In this document: piece by piece, positions 40,705 to 49,147 of the stretch
Position numbering within the stretch: the stretch's first letter is position 1
Layout: each line of letters starts with the position of its first letter
DNA from: Pseudomonas sp. SID14000
GTDB lineage: Bacteria > Pseudomonadota > Gammaproteobacteria > Pseudomonadales > Pseudomonadaceae
Direction of reading: 5' to 3'
DNA length: 64,000 nucleotides
Assembly: GCF_002165135.1 (NCBI RefSeq)
Contig: NZ_NFZQ01000018.1
Location: forward strand, 1 to 64,000
Translations under genes and position numbers: made by a program
Notes under the pieces: generated by a model
Told to the model about the DNA's origin: nothing
The model's input: only the letters and a program-made list of their open reading frames with translations
Database searches by the model: none

Positions 40705-40814
40705 CCTGTGCCGGCCTCTTCGCGGCTGAAGCCGCTCCCACAGGGATTGCGCAATCCGTCAGTCCGGTGGAGTACCTGTGGGAGCGGCTTCAGCCGCGAA
40801 GAGGCCGGCACAGG
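40705..40814. repeat. REPIN with perfect 40-nt arms (CGGCTGAAGCCG type)
   Basis: The arms 40705-40744 and 40775-40814 are exact reverse complements with the core TTCGCGGCTGAAGCCGCTCC and a 30-nt loop. It ends 12 bases before the diguanylate cyclase stop codon, in the gap ahead of the chemoreceptor gene. Arm length and loop length equal those of the REPIN at 12667-12776. Confidence 0.9.
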
Positions 40815-40825
40815 CAAAGTTTGGT

Positions 40826-42184
40826 TCAGGGTTCCACACGCACCACGCAATTACGCCCGGCATGCTTGGCCCGATACAGCGCCTCGTCCGCCGCACTGGC
40901 CATGGTCAGCGCATCCAGCCCCTCATCCAGCTGCACCACCCCGGCACTGAAGGTGCACTGCAAGTCCCGCGGCTGCGCCGGGTAGAGAATCTCGGCAAAG
41001 CGCTGGCGGATTTCGTCCAGCACCTTGTGCGCCGCGTCCAGCGCGGTATTGGGCATGACAATGGCGAACTCTTCACCACCATAACGGCCAATGAAGTCGG
41101 TCTTGCGCAAGCGCTGCTTGAGAAACAGCGCCAGGCTCTTGATCACCCGGTCGCCCATGGGGTGGCCGTGGTGGTCGTTGATCTTCTTGAAGTGGTCGAT
41201 GTCGAGCATGGCAAAGCTCAACGGCTGCTGCTCTCGACGGGCGCGGAAGCTGCAGTCTTCCAACAGTTGCAGGATATGGGTGTGGTTGTACAACCCGGTC
41301 AGGCTATCGCGCACCATGCGCGCCTTCAGGTGCCGGGCACGGGCGGCGCGGTTGCGCACGGTAGTGATCAGGTGGCGTGAGCGAAACGGTTTGGTCAGAA
41401 AATCATCACCGCCTTCGCTCATGGCATCCAGCTGCTTGTCCAGGTCGTCCTCGGCAGACAGGTAGATGATCGGCACGCTCACATAACGGTCGCTGTGGCG
41501 GATCACCTTGGCCAGCTCAGGGCCGGTGCAGGCCGGCATGTACAGGTCGAGGATGATCAGGTCGGGCTGGAAGTCGGCCAACTCGGTCATGGTGCGGACC
41601 GGGTCGGTCAGGCTGCGGGTGATCATGCCGGCGCTGGCCAGGACGCGCTCGGTGTACAGGGCCTGGGTGCGCGAGTCGTCGATGATCAGCACGCGCAACG
41701 GGTCGTGCTGGGTGGCATTGGTCAGCAGTTCGACCTTTTCCAGCAGGCTGGAGGCTTCCAGGGTGCCGGTGAGGAAGTCCTGGCCACCAGCGCGCACGGC
41801 GGCCAGGCGGGTCGGGGTGTCGGTTTCGTGGTGGCTGAAGAACAGCAGCGGTATATGTCGGGCCAGCCCCTCTTGCACCTGGGCAGCCAGCAGCAAACCT
41901 TGGCCGGCGCCGTTGAAGTCGACGTCCATGATGATGGCCGAGGGCGGGTATTCGCCGATCGACGCGTTAAACGCCGCGGCGCTGGCCAGCGCCTGCACCA
42001 CCAGGCCAAAGAATTCCAGTTGCTGCGCCAGGCGCTGGGCACGCTCGTGGTCCTGCAGCAGGATGTACACCGGCTTGCGCAGGGGCGGCAGCAGCACCTG
42101 GTCGAGCGGGTCGCCCTTGCGCAGGCCGCTACGTGTCAGCTGTTGGACGGGGCACGGCGGGCTCGGCTCGACTGCTTGGCTCAT
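40826..42184 (-). CDS. PleD-like response regulator with GGDEF diguanylate cyclase domain
   Basis: The 452-residue protein has two receiver-like domains (about 38-150 and 162-280) and a C-terminal GGDEF domain. The first receiver has DVDFNGAGQG in the phosphorylation region; the second has the full set VLIIDDSRTQ, ILDLYMPACTG and TKPF. The cyclase domain shows MLDIDHFKKINDHHGHPMGD, RYGGEEFAIVMP (active A-site) and RKTD five residues before GGEEF, a complete RxxD inhibitory I-site. It should make cyclic di-GMP when phosphorylated and be product-inhibited. No kinase lies beside it. A divergent promoter region separates it from the DUF2333 gene. Confidence 0.93.
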   Translation of the reverse strand: MSQAVEPSPPCPVQQLTRSGLRKGDPLDQVLLPPLRKPVYILLQDHERAQRLAQQLEFFGLVVQALASAAAFNASIGEYPPSAIIMDVDFNGAGQGLLLAAQVQEGLARHIPLLFFSHHETDTPTRLAAVRAGGQDFLTGTLEASSLLEKVELLTNATQHDPLRVLIIDDSRTQALYTERVLASAGMITRSLTDPVRTMTELADFQPDLIILDLYMPACTGPELAKVIRHSDRYVSVPIIYLSAEDDLDKQLDAMSEGGDDFLTKPFRSRHLITTVRNRAARARHLKARMVRDSLTGLYNHTHILQLLEDCSFRARREQQPLSFAMLDIDHFKKINDHHGHPMGDRVIKSLALFLKQRLRKTDFIGRYGGEEFAIVMPNTALDAAHKVLDEIRQRFAEILYPAQPRDLQCTFSAGVVQLDEGLDALTMASAADEALYRAKHAGRNCVVRVEP

Positions 42185-42431
42185 GTCCTGGCTACTTGTA
42201 GGTTAGGATGTGCAGGGGCGATGATGGCTCTATGCTAGCAGTTCCTTTCAGGTGCGTGAGTGCTCTGCATCAACAAAGCGGCCAGAACGAATATTCAGTT
42301 GCTGACCGATTGGTCGCTTATGCGTAGGGCGGTGTCTGCTTTATAGTGCTGCCACGCGGGCTTGCCGTGGCACCCTGGCGCAGGCCTGTGGTCCAAGCCC
42401 TGAACCGTCGAGACTGATTAAGGACAAAGCC

Positions 42432-43499
42432 ATGCTGGACTGGAAAAACCGCGAGGCCAAAGCCGAGCCCCGCGAGCGCGTCGATGGCCGTGGCGCCGCC
42501 GCCCGTAGCTACCTTGGCGGCCTCTGGAGCCGTGCCCTGGGAACCCTGATTGGGTTGTACCTGCTGGTGTGTATCGGCCTGGGCTGGTACTGGAGCCAGG
42601 AGCCGGAGCTGTTCCCGGTGCAGCAGAACGCCCAGACTGCAGCCGAGCGCGCTGGCCAGCAGATGGTGGTGGGCTACACCACTATTGAAACCCTCAAGAC
42701 CGTGGCCGGCACATTGCTGAACAAGCCGGGTGGCTACATTTCCAACGACCGCTTCCCACCAGGGCTGTGGATGGACAACATGCCGAGCTGGGAGTATGGC
42801 GTGCTGGTCCAGGTGCGCGACCTGTCCCGTGCCCTGCGCAAGGACTTCGCCCGCTCGCAGTCGCAGTCCACCGAAGACGCCGACCTGGCCAAGGCCGAGC
42901 CGCGTTTCAACTTCGACAACAAGAGCTGGATACTGCCGTCGAGCGAGTCGGAGTTCGAAGAGGGCATCAAGTCGCTGACCCGCTACCAGACCCGTCTGGC
43001 TGCCGGCGACAAGGGCGCGATCTTCTACACCCGCGCCGACAACCTGAACAATTGGCTGGGTGACGTGGCCACCCGCCTGGGCTCGCTGTCGCAGCGCCTG
43101 TCGGCCAGCGTTGGCCGGGTCAAGCTCAACACCACGCTGAAGACCGAATCGCTGGTCGCCGGCCAGGCGCCGCAGGTGGACGAGGAGCTGGTGGAAACCC
43201 CATGGCTGCAGATCGACAACGTGTTCTACGAAGCCCGTGGCCAGGCCTGGGCGCTGTCGCACCTGCTGCGCGCCATCGAGGTGGACTTCGCCGACGTGTT
43301 GGCGAAGAAGAACGCCACGGTCAGCGTGCGCCAGATCATCCGTGAGCTGGAAGCCTCGCAAGAAGCCCTGTGGAGCCCGATGGTGCTCAACGGTAGTGGC
43401 TTTGGCATGTGGGCCAACCACTCGCTGGTCATGGCCAACTACATTTCCCGGGCCAACGCCGCGGTCATCGACCTGCGCCAGTTGCTGTCGCAGGGTTGA
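42432..43499 (+). CDS. DUF2333 family membrane-anchored protein
   Basis: The 355-residue protein has a short cytosolic start, one membrane helix (LIGLYLLVCIGLGWYWSQEP, about 40-58) and a large domain outside the membrane. Conserved blocks of the DUF2333 family are seen: GGYISNDRFPPGLWMDNMPSWEYG, VQVRDLSRALRKDFARSQSQS, NFDNKSWILPSSESEF and NNWLGDVATRLGSLSQRL. AAGGA lies upstream of the ATG. Function is unknown; the family is found in Pseudomonas and other proteobacteria. The downstream Nudix gene overlaps its stop, so they are probably co-translated. Confidence 0.85.
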   Translation: MLDWKNREAKAEPRERVDGRGAAARSYLGGLWSRALGTLIGLYLLVCIGLGWYWSQEPELFPVQQNAQTAAERAGQQMVVGYTTIETLKTVAGTLLNKPGGYISNDRFPPGLWMDNMPSWEYGVLVQVRDLSRALRKDFARSQSQSTEDADLAKAEPRFNFDNKSWILPSSESEFEEGIKSLTRYQTRLAAGDKGAIFYTRADNLNNWLGDVATRLGSLSQRLSASVGRVKLNTTLKTESLVAGQAPQVDEELVETPWLQIDNVFYEARGQAWALSHLLRAIEVDFADVLAKKNATVSVRQIIRELEASQEALWSPMVLNGSGFGMWANHSLVMANYISRANAAVIDLRQLLSQG

Positions 43500-43501
43500 T
43501 G

Positions 43502-44038
43502 ATGGCTATCAGCCCAAACGAGGCCGCCCACCGGGCGGCTTCCGATCGAGAGCTGGTCACCTGGGTGGACGAAGCCGACCAGGTGCTGGGGGCCTTGCCC
43601 CGCGCCGAACTGCGCGCGCGCGGCCTGATTGGGCGTTGCACGTTCATTCTGCTGTTCAACAGCGCCGGTGAGTTGTGCGTGCACCGGCGTACCCTAAGCA
43701 AGGCGCTGTACCCGGGGTATTGGGATGTGGCGGCAGGCGGCATGGTGACGGCCGGGGAGGCGTATGCCGATTCGGCGGCGCGTGAGCTGGCCGAAGAGCT
43801 GGGGATCGACGGGGTGGAGTTGCGCTTTCATGAACGGTTCTACTTCGACCAGCCGGATAACCGCTTGTGGTGTGCAGTATATTCGGCGGTTTCGGATGCG
43901 CCGTTGCGGCTGCAGCCGGAAGAGGTGATCGAGGCGCGCTTCATTGGCCTGGAGCAGGCTGAGCAAGAAAGCCTGACAAAACCGTATTGCCCGGACTCGT
44001 TGGCGGCGTTGCAGCGCTATAAAGCAAGCCTCAAATAG
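43502..44038 (+). CDS. Nudix hydrolase (YfcD-type)
   Basis: The protein has 178 residues from the second ATG (43502), chosen because AGGG is then six bases upstream; the first ATG (43499) overlaps the DUF2333 stop. A complete Nudix box GMVTAGEAYADSAARELAEELGI (G-x5-E-x7-REL-x-EELG) lies at about residues 81-103, preceded by LYPGYWDVAAGG. VTWVDEADQVLG and RALIGRCT-like segments resemble YfcD/isopentenyl-diphosphate isomerase-like Nudix proteins. It should hydrolyse a nucleoside-diphosphate-linked or related substrate; which one cannot be told. Confidence 0.88.
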   Translation: MAISPNEAAHRAASDRELVTWVDEADQVLGALPRAELRARGLIGRCTFILLFNSAGELCVHRRTLSKALYPGYWDVAAGGMVTAGEAYADSAARELAEELGIDGVELRFHERFYFDQPDNRLWCAVYSAVSDAPLRLQPEEVIEARFIGLEQAEQESLTKPYCPDSLAALQRYKASLK

Positions 44039-44051
44039 ATGCGTGGGCCAT

Positions 44052-44150
44052 GCCGGCCCCTTCGCGGGTAAACCCGCTCCCACAGGGATTTCACGGGCCG
44101 TGAAACCTGCGCAGTACCTGTGGGAGCGGGTTTACCCGCGAAGGGGTCGC
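44052..44150. repeat. REPIN after the Nudix gene
   Basis: Inverted arms 44052-44086 and 44117-44150 share CCTTCGCGGGTAAACCCGCT with a 30-nt loop, in the gap between the Nudix and yciH genes. Confidence 0.88.
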
Positions 44151-44336
44151 AAAACATTCGCAAAATGCCGCAATCCAGTACTTAGCAACAGCCGGATTTA
44201 TCGTTAAACTGCGCGCCCTTTTCGGGCTGCCGCAGGTCTTGCGGTGGTAGCGCCGCCCCTGCCAGAGTGGGGCTTCGCGGTCGGGCTCAACCCCCTGGGG
44301 CCGACCAGTTTTTGTCCTCAGCACAGAGGAACAAAA

Positions 44337-44708
44337 GTGGCCAAGAAAGCTTCTTCCTTCGCCGCCCTTGGCGGTCTCGTTTACTCCACCGACGCCGGTC
44401 GGCACTGCCCCGACTGTGGCCAGCCGGTGGATGCCTGTACCTGCAAGCAGCAGGTCATCCCCGAAGGCGATGGCATTGCCCGTGTGCGCCGTGAAAGCAA
44501 AGGCCGCGGCGGCAAGACCGTGACCACCGTCACCGGCGTGCCGCTGCCACTCGACCAGCTCAAGGAGCTGGCCTCTACCCTCAAGCGCCGCTGCGGAACC
44601 GGTGGCGCTCTGAAGGATGGGGTCATCGAAATCCAGGGCGACCATGTCGAACTGCTGATCGGTGAGCTGACCAAGCAGGGTTTCAAGGCGAAAAAATCCG
44701 GCGGCTGA
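44337..44708 (+). CDS. yciH: SUI1/YciH-type translation initiation factor-like protein
   Basis: The start is GTG at 44337 after AGAGGAAC, giving 123 residues. The N-terminal part holds a possible zinc knuckle, CPDCGQPVDACTC (about 26-38). The SUI1 domain follows with GRGGKTVTTVTGVPL and RRCGTGGALKDGVIEIQGDH, the conserved eIF1 RNA-binding core. Bacterial YciH can discriminate start sites in vitro and is stress-linked in E. coli; its role in Pseudomonas is not settled. It precedes speA with its own spacing and is probably monocistronic. Confidence 0.9.
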   Translation: MAKKASSFAALGGLVYSTDAGRHCPDCGQPVDACTCKQQVIPEGDGIARVRRESKGRGGKTVTTVTGVPLPLDQLKELASTLKRRCGTGGALKDGVIEIQGDHVELLIGELTKQGFKAKKSGG

Positions 44709-44803
44709 TGCGGCCACGCGATTTTTTGCCCAGTGCTTTCTAAACTCGTTGCCGTGACCAGGGTCTACCCCAGGGCACGGACGAATCGTCATTTTTGGCT
44801 TTT

Positions 44804-44834
44804 ACACTGCGCCCGCCTCCTTGCGGGGCAGTGT
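44804..44834 (+). promoter_or_regulatory. Leader hairpin upstream of speA
   Basis: ACACTGC-GCCCGC...GCGGGGCAGTGT can fold into a long stem (ACACTGC with GCAGTGT, continued by CCCGC with GCGGG) about 15 bases before the speA ribosome site (AGGGGA). It lacks a T-run, so it is more likely a leader structure or operator than a terminator. Confidence 0.4.
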
Positions 44835-44860
44835 CTTCGACTTATTTATAGGGGACTTGA

Positions 44861-46774
44861 ATGTCCGTACGACGCACACGCAAAGACGATGGTAGCCAAT
44901 GGACCGTGGCCGACAGCCGCAGTGTTTATGGCATCCGCCATTGGGGCGCGGGTTATTTCGCCATCAATGAAGCCGGGCGCGTCGAAGTACGCCCCAACGG
45001 CCCCAAAAGTGCACCGATCGACCTGTTCGAACAGGTAGACGAACTGCGCCAGAGCGGCCTGTCGCTGCCATTGCTGGTGCGCTTCCCCGACATTCTGCAG
45101 GACCGTGTGCGCCAGCTGACCGGCGCCTTCGACGCCAACATCGCGCGCCTGGAATACCAGAGCAAGTACACCGCGCTGTACCCGATCAAGGTCAACCAGC
45201 AGGAAGCGGTGGTGGAAAACATCATCGCCACGCAGAACGTCTCCATTGGCCTGGAAGCCGGCTCCAAGCCTGAGCTGCTGGCAGTGCTGGCGCTGGCGCC
45301 GAAAGGCGGCACCATCGTTTGCAACGGCTACAAGGACCGCGAGTTCATCCGCCTGGCGCTGATGGGCCAGAAGCTCGGCCACAACGTGTTCATCGTCATC
45401 GAGAAAGAGTCGGAAGTGGCCCTGGTGATCGACGAGGCCGCCGAGCTCAAGGTCAAGCCGCAGGTCGGCCTGCGCGTGCGTCTGTCGTCGCTGGCCTCGA
45501 GCAAGTGGGCAGACACCGGCGGCGAGAAGTCCAAGTTCGGGTTGTCCGCCGCCCAGCTGATCTCGGTGGTACAGCGCTTCCGCGATGCCGGCCTGGACCA
45601 GGGTATCCGCCTGCTGCACTTCCACATGGGCTCGCAGATCGCCAACCTGGCCGACTACCAGCATGGCTTCAAGGAAGCCATCCGTTACTACGGTGAGCTG
45701 CGTGCGCTGGGCCTGCCGGTCGACCACATCGATGTTGGCGGTGGCCTGGGTGTGGACTATGACGGTACCCATTCGCGCAATGCCAGCTCGATCAACTACG
45801 ACATGGACGACTACGCCGGCGTGGTGGTGGGCATGCTCAAGGAGTTCTGCGACGCGCAGGGCCTGCCGCACCCGCACATCTTCTCCGAGAGCGGTCGTTC
45901 GCTGACCGCGCACCATGCCATGCTGGTGATCCAGGTGACCGACGTCGAGAAGCACAACGACGACGTGCCGACCATCGAGAACAAGGAAGCCCTGCCCGAG
46001 ACCGTGCAATGGTTGGTCGACCTGCTCGGCCCGACCGACATCGAGATGGTCACCGAGACCTACTGGCGTGCCACCCACTACATGGGTGACGTAGCTGCGC
46101 AGTATGCTGATGGCAAGATCAGCCTGGCCGAGAAGGCCCTGGCCGAACAGTGCTACTTCGCTGTGTGCCGCCGCCTGCACAATTCGCTGAAAGCCCGCCA
46201 GCGCTCGCACCGTCAGGTGCTGGACGAGCTGAACGACAAGCTGGCCGACAAGTACATCTGCAACTTCTCTGTGTTCCAGAGCCTGCCGGACACCTGGGCC
46301 ATCGGCCAGGTACTGCCGATCATCCCGCTGCACCGCCTGGACGAAGAGCCGATGCGTCGTGCCGTGCTGCAGGACCTGACCTGCGACTCCGACGGCAAGA
46401 TCAACCAGTACGTCGACGAGCAGAGCATCGAGACCAGCATGCCGGTGCATGCGGTGAAGGAGGGCGAGGACTACCTGCTGGGTGTGTTCCTGGTCGGTGC
46501 GTACCAGGAAATCCTCGGGGACATGCACAACCTGTTCGGTGACACCGACTCAGTGAACATCTACCAGAATGCCGACGGTAGCGTATACCACGCCGGTATC
46601 GAGACCCACGACACCATCGAGGACATGCTGCGCTACGTGCACCTGTCGCCGGAGGAGTTGATGACGCACTACCGTGACAAGGTGGCCAGCGCCAAGATCA
46701 CTGCGCGTGAGCGGACCCAGTATCTGGATGCATTGCGTCTTGGTCTGACCCGGTCTTCGTACCTGTCGTCGTAA
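44861..46774 (+). CDS. speA: Biosynthetic arginine decarboxylase
   Basis: The 637-residue enzyme matches the PLP-dependent biosynthetic arginine decarboxylase (about 630-660 residues), which makes agmatine for putrescine synthesis. The PLP lysine is in ALYPIKVNQQEAVVENI (about residue 108). HFHMGSQIAN, HIDVGGGLGVDYDGT and FSESGRSLTAHHAM are the classical fold-III motifs. The C-terminal VAGAYQEILGDMHNLFGDTD-like block (LVGAYQEILGDMHNLFGD) completes the active site. No signal peptide is present; the Pseudomonas enzyme is expected in the cytosol. Confidence 0.97.
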   Translation: MSVRRTRKDDGSQWTVADSRSVYGIRHWGAGYFAINEAGRVEVRPNGPKSAPIDLFEQVDELRQSGLSLPLLVRFPDILQDRVRQLTGAFDANIARLEYQSKYTALYPIKVNQQEAVVENIIATQNVSIGLEAGSKPELLAVLALAPKGGTIVCNGYKDREFIRLALMGQKLGHNVFIVIEKESEVALVIDEAAELKVKPQVGLRVRLSSLASSKWADTGGEKSKFGLSAAQLISVVQRFRDAGLDQGIRLLHFHMGSQIANLADYQHGFKEAIRYYGELRALGLPVDHIDVGGGLGVDYDGTHSRNASSINYDMDDYAGVVVGMLKEFCDAQGLPHPHIFSESGRSLTAHHAMLVIQVTDVEKHNDDVPTIENKEALPETVQWLVDLLGPTDIEMVTETYWRATHYMGDVAAQYADGKISLAEKALAEQCYFAVCRRLHNSLKARQRSHRQVLDELNDKLADKYICNFSVFQSLPDTWAIGQVLPIIPLHRLDEEPMRRAVLQDLTCDSDGKINQYVDEQSIETSMPVHAVKEGEDYLLGVFLVGAYQEILGDMHNLFGDTDSVNIYQNADGSVYHAGIETHDTIEDMLRYVHLSPEELMTHYRDKVASAKITARERTQYLDALRLGLTRSSYLSS

Positions 46775-46795
46775 TCCACGGGGCCGCTTTGCGGC

Positions 46796-46912
46796 CCATC
46801 GCGCCGCGAAACCACATGGGATTGCGGTTTCGCGGGAAATCGCGGCGCGATCTGTTGTAGGAGCGGCCTTGTGTCGCGAACTGAGGGCGCAGCCCTCACC
46901 GCGTCATACTCG
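46796..46912. repeat. REP sequences upstream of the RAYT gene
   Basis: An inverted pair TCGCGCCGCGAAACC ... GGTTTCGCGGGAAATCGCGGCGCGA (about 46799-46851) is followed by a CTTGTGTCGCG-type REP with its GAGGGCGCAGCCCTC hairpin (46857-46902). The second is the inverse of the REP at 47444-47492 downstream of the transposase. Confidence 0.85.
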
Positions 46913-46983
46913 GTAATGATCCATCGGCGTTGCATTTCATCGCCACGCCTATCCTGTGAATGCAACGTTCAAAGGAAGTCGAC

Positions 46984-47439
46984 ATGGATCGTCACGGCAA
47001 CCATCGCTTGCGCCAAGGGCGCTTTTCAGAGCCAGGCCGGCTCTACCTGCTAACCACCATCACACGCCATCGCCTCCCGTTATTCGAGAACCTCTGGTTT
47101 GCGCGTTCGGCCATTCAGCAATTGCGGCTGAGTGATCGAGAGGGGAGTTGCCGTTCGCTGGCCTGGGTCTTGATGCCGGACCATTTGCATTGGCTGATCG
47201 AGCTCGGCCCGACCAGCCTGAGCAAACTCATGTGTGCCTTCAAGTCGCGAAGCAGTTGCGCGCTCTACCGTACAGGTGCCGAGCGACATCACATCTGGCA
47301 ACCCGGCTTTTACGACCGGGCGCTGCGCAAGGAGGAGGATGTAAAGGCCGCTGCCCGCTATATCATCGCCAATCCCATTCGGGCTGGCCTGGTGCGGCGG
47401 GCTGGTGATTATCCACATTGGGATTGTGTGTGGCTGTGA
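46984..47439 (+). CDS. REP-associated tyrosine transposase (RAYT, Y1 superfamily)
   Basis: The ATG at 46984 (AAGGAAGT upstream) gives 151 residues. Blocks of the IS200/IS605-like Y1 transposase domain are present: YLLTTITRHRLPLFE, the HUH-type metal motif in LMPDHLHWLIEL (His67 and His69), and ARYIIANPIRAGLVRRAGDY with the presumed catalytic tyrosine (about 126). WQPGFYDRALR is the RAYT-type segment between them. Family knowledge: RAYTs bind and nick REP DNA and are thought to spread REPINs. It is flanked on both sides by REPs of one type, as expected for its own substrate. Confidence 0.92.
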   Translation: MDRHGNHRLRQGRFSEPGRLYLLTTITRHRLPLFENLWFARSAIQQLRLSDREGSCRSLAWVLMPDHLHWLIELGPTSLSKLMCAFKSRSSCALYRTGAERHHIWQPGFYDRALRKEEDVKAAARYIIANPIRAGLVRRAGDYPHWDCVWL

Positions 47440-47443
47440 ATCC

Positions 47444-47571
47444 GCAGGTGAGGGCTTTGCCCTCAGATCGCGACACAAGGCCGCTCCTACAGTTGATCGT
47501 GATACCAGGCCGTCCCGCAATCCATGTAGTAGCGGCCTTGTGTCGCGATGGGCCGCAAAGCGGCCCCGGTG
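47444..47571. repeat. REP sequences downstream of the RAYT gene
   Basis: A REP with the hairpin GAGGGCTTTGCCCTC and ATCGCGACACAAGGCCGCTC (47444-47492) is inverse to the one upstream. A second REP (TAGCGGCCTTGTGTCGCGAT with GGGCCGCAAAGCGGCCC, 47527-47571) faces it and runs up to the stop codon of the MATE gene. Confidence 0.88.
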
Positions 47572-48909
47572 TCACCGAACCCAAAGCCCTTTTTCCTGCA
47601 ACCGCCACCCCACCCACCCCAAACTTACCGCCCGCAAGCCCATGAACCCGAGAAACGCCAACCACAACCCATGGTTGCCGAACCCGCTCATGGCCACAGC
47701 CATCGGCAGCGCAATCAACACCGATAGCAACATCGCATTACGCATCTCCCGCGCCCGTGTCGCGCCAATGAACAAGCCATCCAGCAAATAGCTCCACACC
47801 GCAATCAACGGCAGCAATGCCAGGTACGGCAGGTACGGATAAGCCGCTGCCCGCACACTCTCGATGTCGGTCTGCAAATCGATGAACAGGTGCCCGCCCA
47901 GCAGGAACAAGCCGGCAAACCCCAGGCTGGTGATCAGCGACCAGCCACAGGCCACCACCAGCGAGCGGCGCAGGGTGTCGCGGTCGCGCGCACCAATGGC
48001 ATGGCCGCACAGGGCCTCCACTGCATGCGCCAACCCGTCAAGCGCATAGGCAGTCAGCAGCAGGCCGTTGAGCAGCAGGGCATTGGCCGCCACGGTGGCC
48101 TCGCCTAGGCGTGCGCCTTGCACGGTAATCAGCAGGAACACCAGTTGCAGCGCCAGGCTGCGCAGGAAGATGTCGCGGTTCACCGCCAGCAGCGGCCGCC
48201 AGGCCTGCCAGCGCCTGAGCGCCGCCCACGCGATCTGCCCCGGGTAGGCGCGCAAGGCCGGGCGGGTAAGGGCCAGGCCGAGCAGGGCGGCGCTCCATTC
48301 GGCAATCACCGACGCCCGCGCCGAACCCAGCACGCCCCAGTTCAGGCCAAGCACGAACCACAGGTTCAAGGCGATGTTCAGCAGGTTGGTGGTCAGCAGG
48401 ATGGCCAGTGGCGCCCTGGCGTTCTGGGTGCCGAGGAACCAGCCGACCAGCGCGTAGCTGGCCAGTGCCGCGGGCAGGCCGAGCAGGCGGGTGTGGAAGA
48501 AGTCTTCGGTGGCCTGCTGCAGGGCCGTGCTGGGTTGCATCGCGTGCAGCGCCAACTGGCTGAAGGGCAGGGCCAGCAGGCCGATCAGCAGGGCGAAACC
48601 GACCGCCAGCAGCAGCCCTTGCACCAGCACCTGGCGCAACACAGCACCATCGCCACGGCCGGCGGCCTGGGCGGCGAAGCCGGTGGAACCCATGCGCAGG
48701 AAACCCATCAGGCCGACCATGAAGGTGAACAGCGTGGCCCCCACGGCCACGGCGCCAAGCTGGTGGGCGTGGGGGAGGTGGCCGATGACGGTGCTGTCGA
48801 CCAGGGCTACCAGCGGCACGGAGATGTTGGACAGGATCATCGGCGCGGCCAGGGCCCAGACCTTGTGGTGGGTGGGGCGGTGCTGCCAGTCGGTGGTCAG
48901 TGAGGTCAT
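47572..48909 (-). CDS. MATE-family efflux transporter (DinF-like)
   Basis: The ATG at 48909 gives 445 residues with about twelve membrane helices. The N-terminal WALAAPMILSNISVPLVALVD block and the repeat at about 230-330 (IFLRSLALQLVFLLI, EATVAANALLLNGL) are typical of the DinF branch of MATE exporters, which expel cationic drugs or other compounds using an ion gradient. The substrate cannot be told. In the longer frame the first 75 residues overlap a REPIN and lack a ribosome site, so they were rejected. Confidence 0.9.
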   Translation of the reverse strand: MTSLTTDWQHRPTHHKVWALAAPMILSNISVPLVALVDSTVIGHLPHAHQLGAVAVGATLFTFMVGLMGFLRMGSTGFAAQAAGRGDGAVLRQVLVQGLLLAVGFALLIGLLALPFSQLALHAMQPSTALQQATEDFFHTRLLGLPAALASYALVGWFLGTQNARAPLAILLTTNLLNIALNLWFVLGLNWGVLGSARASVIAEWSAALLGLALTRPALRAYPGQIAWAALRRWQAWRPLLAVNRDIFLRSLALQLVFLLITVQGARLGEATVAANALLLNGLLLTAYALDGLAHAVEALCGHAIGARDRDTLRRSLVVACGWSLITSLGFAGLFLLGGHLFIDLQTDIESVRAAAYPYLPYLALLPLIAVWSYLLDGLFIGATRAREMRNAMLLSVLIALPMAVAMSGFGNHGLWLAFLGFMGLRAVSLGWVGWRLQEKGLWVR

Positions 48910-48927
48910 CGGGTGTCCTGGGAAATC

Positions 48928-49041
48928 CTGGGGCTGCTGCGCAGCCCTTTCGCGACACAAGGCCGCTCCCAAAACCGGAAGCCTGTGCAGTACCTGTGGG
49001 GAGCGGCCTGGCGTCGCGAAAGGGGCGCAAAGCGCCCCCGC
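48928..49041. repeat. REPIN between the MATE gene and the macroglobulin gene
   Basis: Facing REPs 48928-48970 (GGGCTGCTGCGCAGCCC plus CGCGACACAAGGCCGC) and 48992-49041 (GAGCGGCCTGGCGTCGCGAA plus GGGGCGCAAAGCGCCCC) form an inverted pair of the same type as those beside the RAYT. Confidence 0.88.
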
Positions 49042-49147
49042 TTTTCTAAATTGCCAGCAGTGTACCGGCCATGCAGCCAATTCGCGCGACCATAGTTGCG
49101 CTATAGTTGCTGCCCTCAACGTACATGCTGCCAAAGAGTTCTACTCC

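Noticed and set aside
48491..49147. In-frame 219-codon extension upstream of the macroglobulin start
   Set aside because: It runs antisense over the MATE gene and REPs. The ATG at 49148 gives a proper lipoprotein signal and the expected length.
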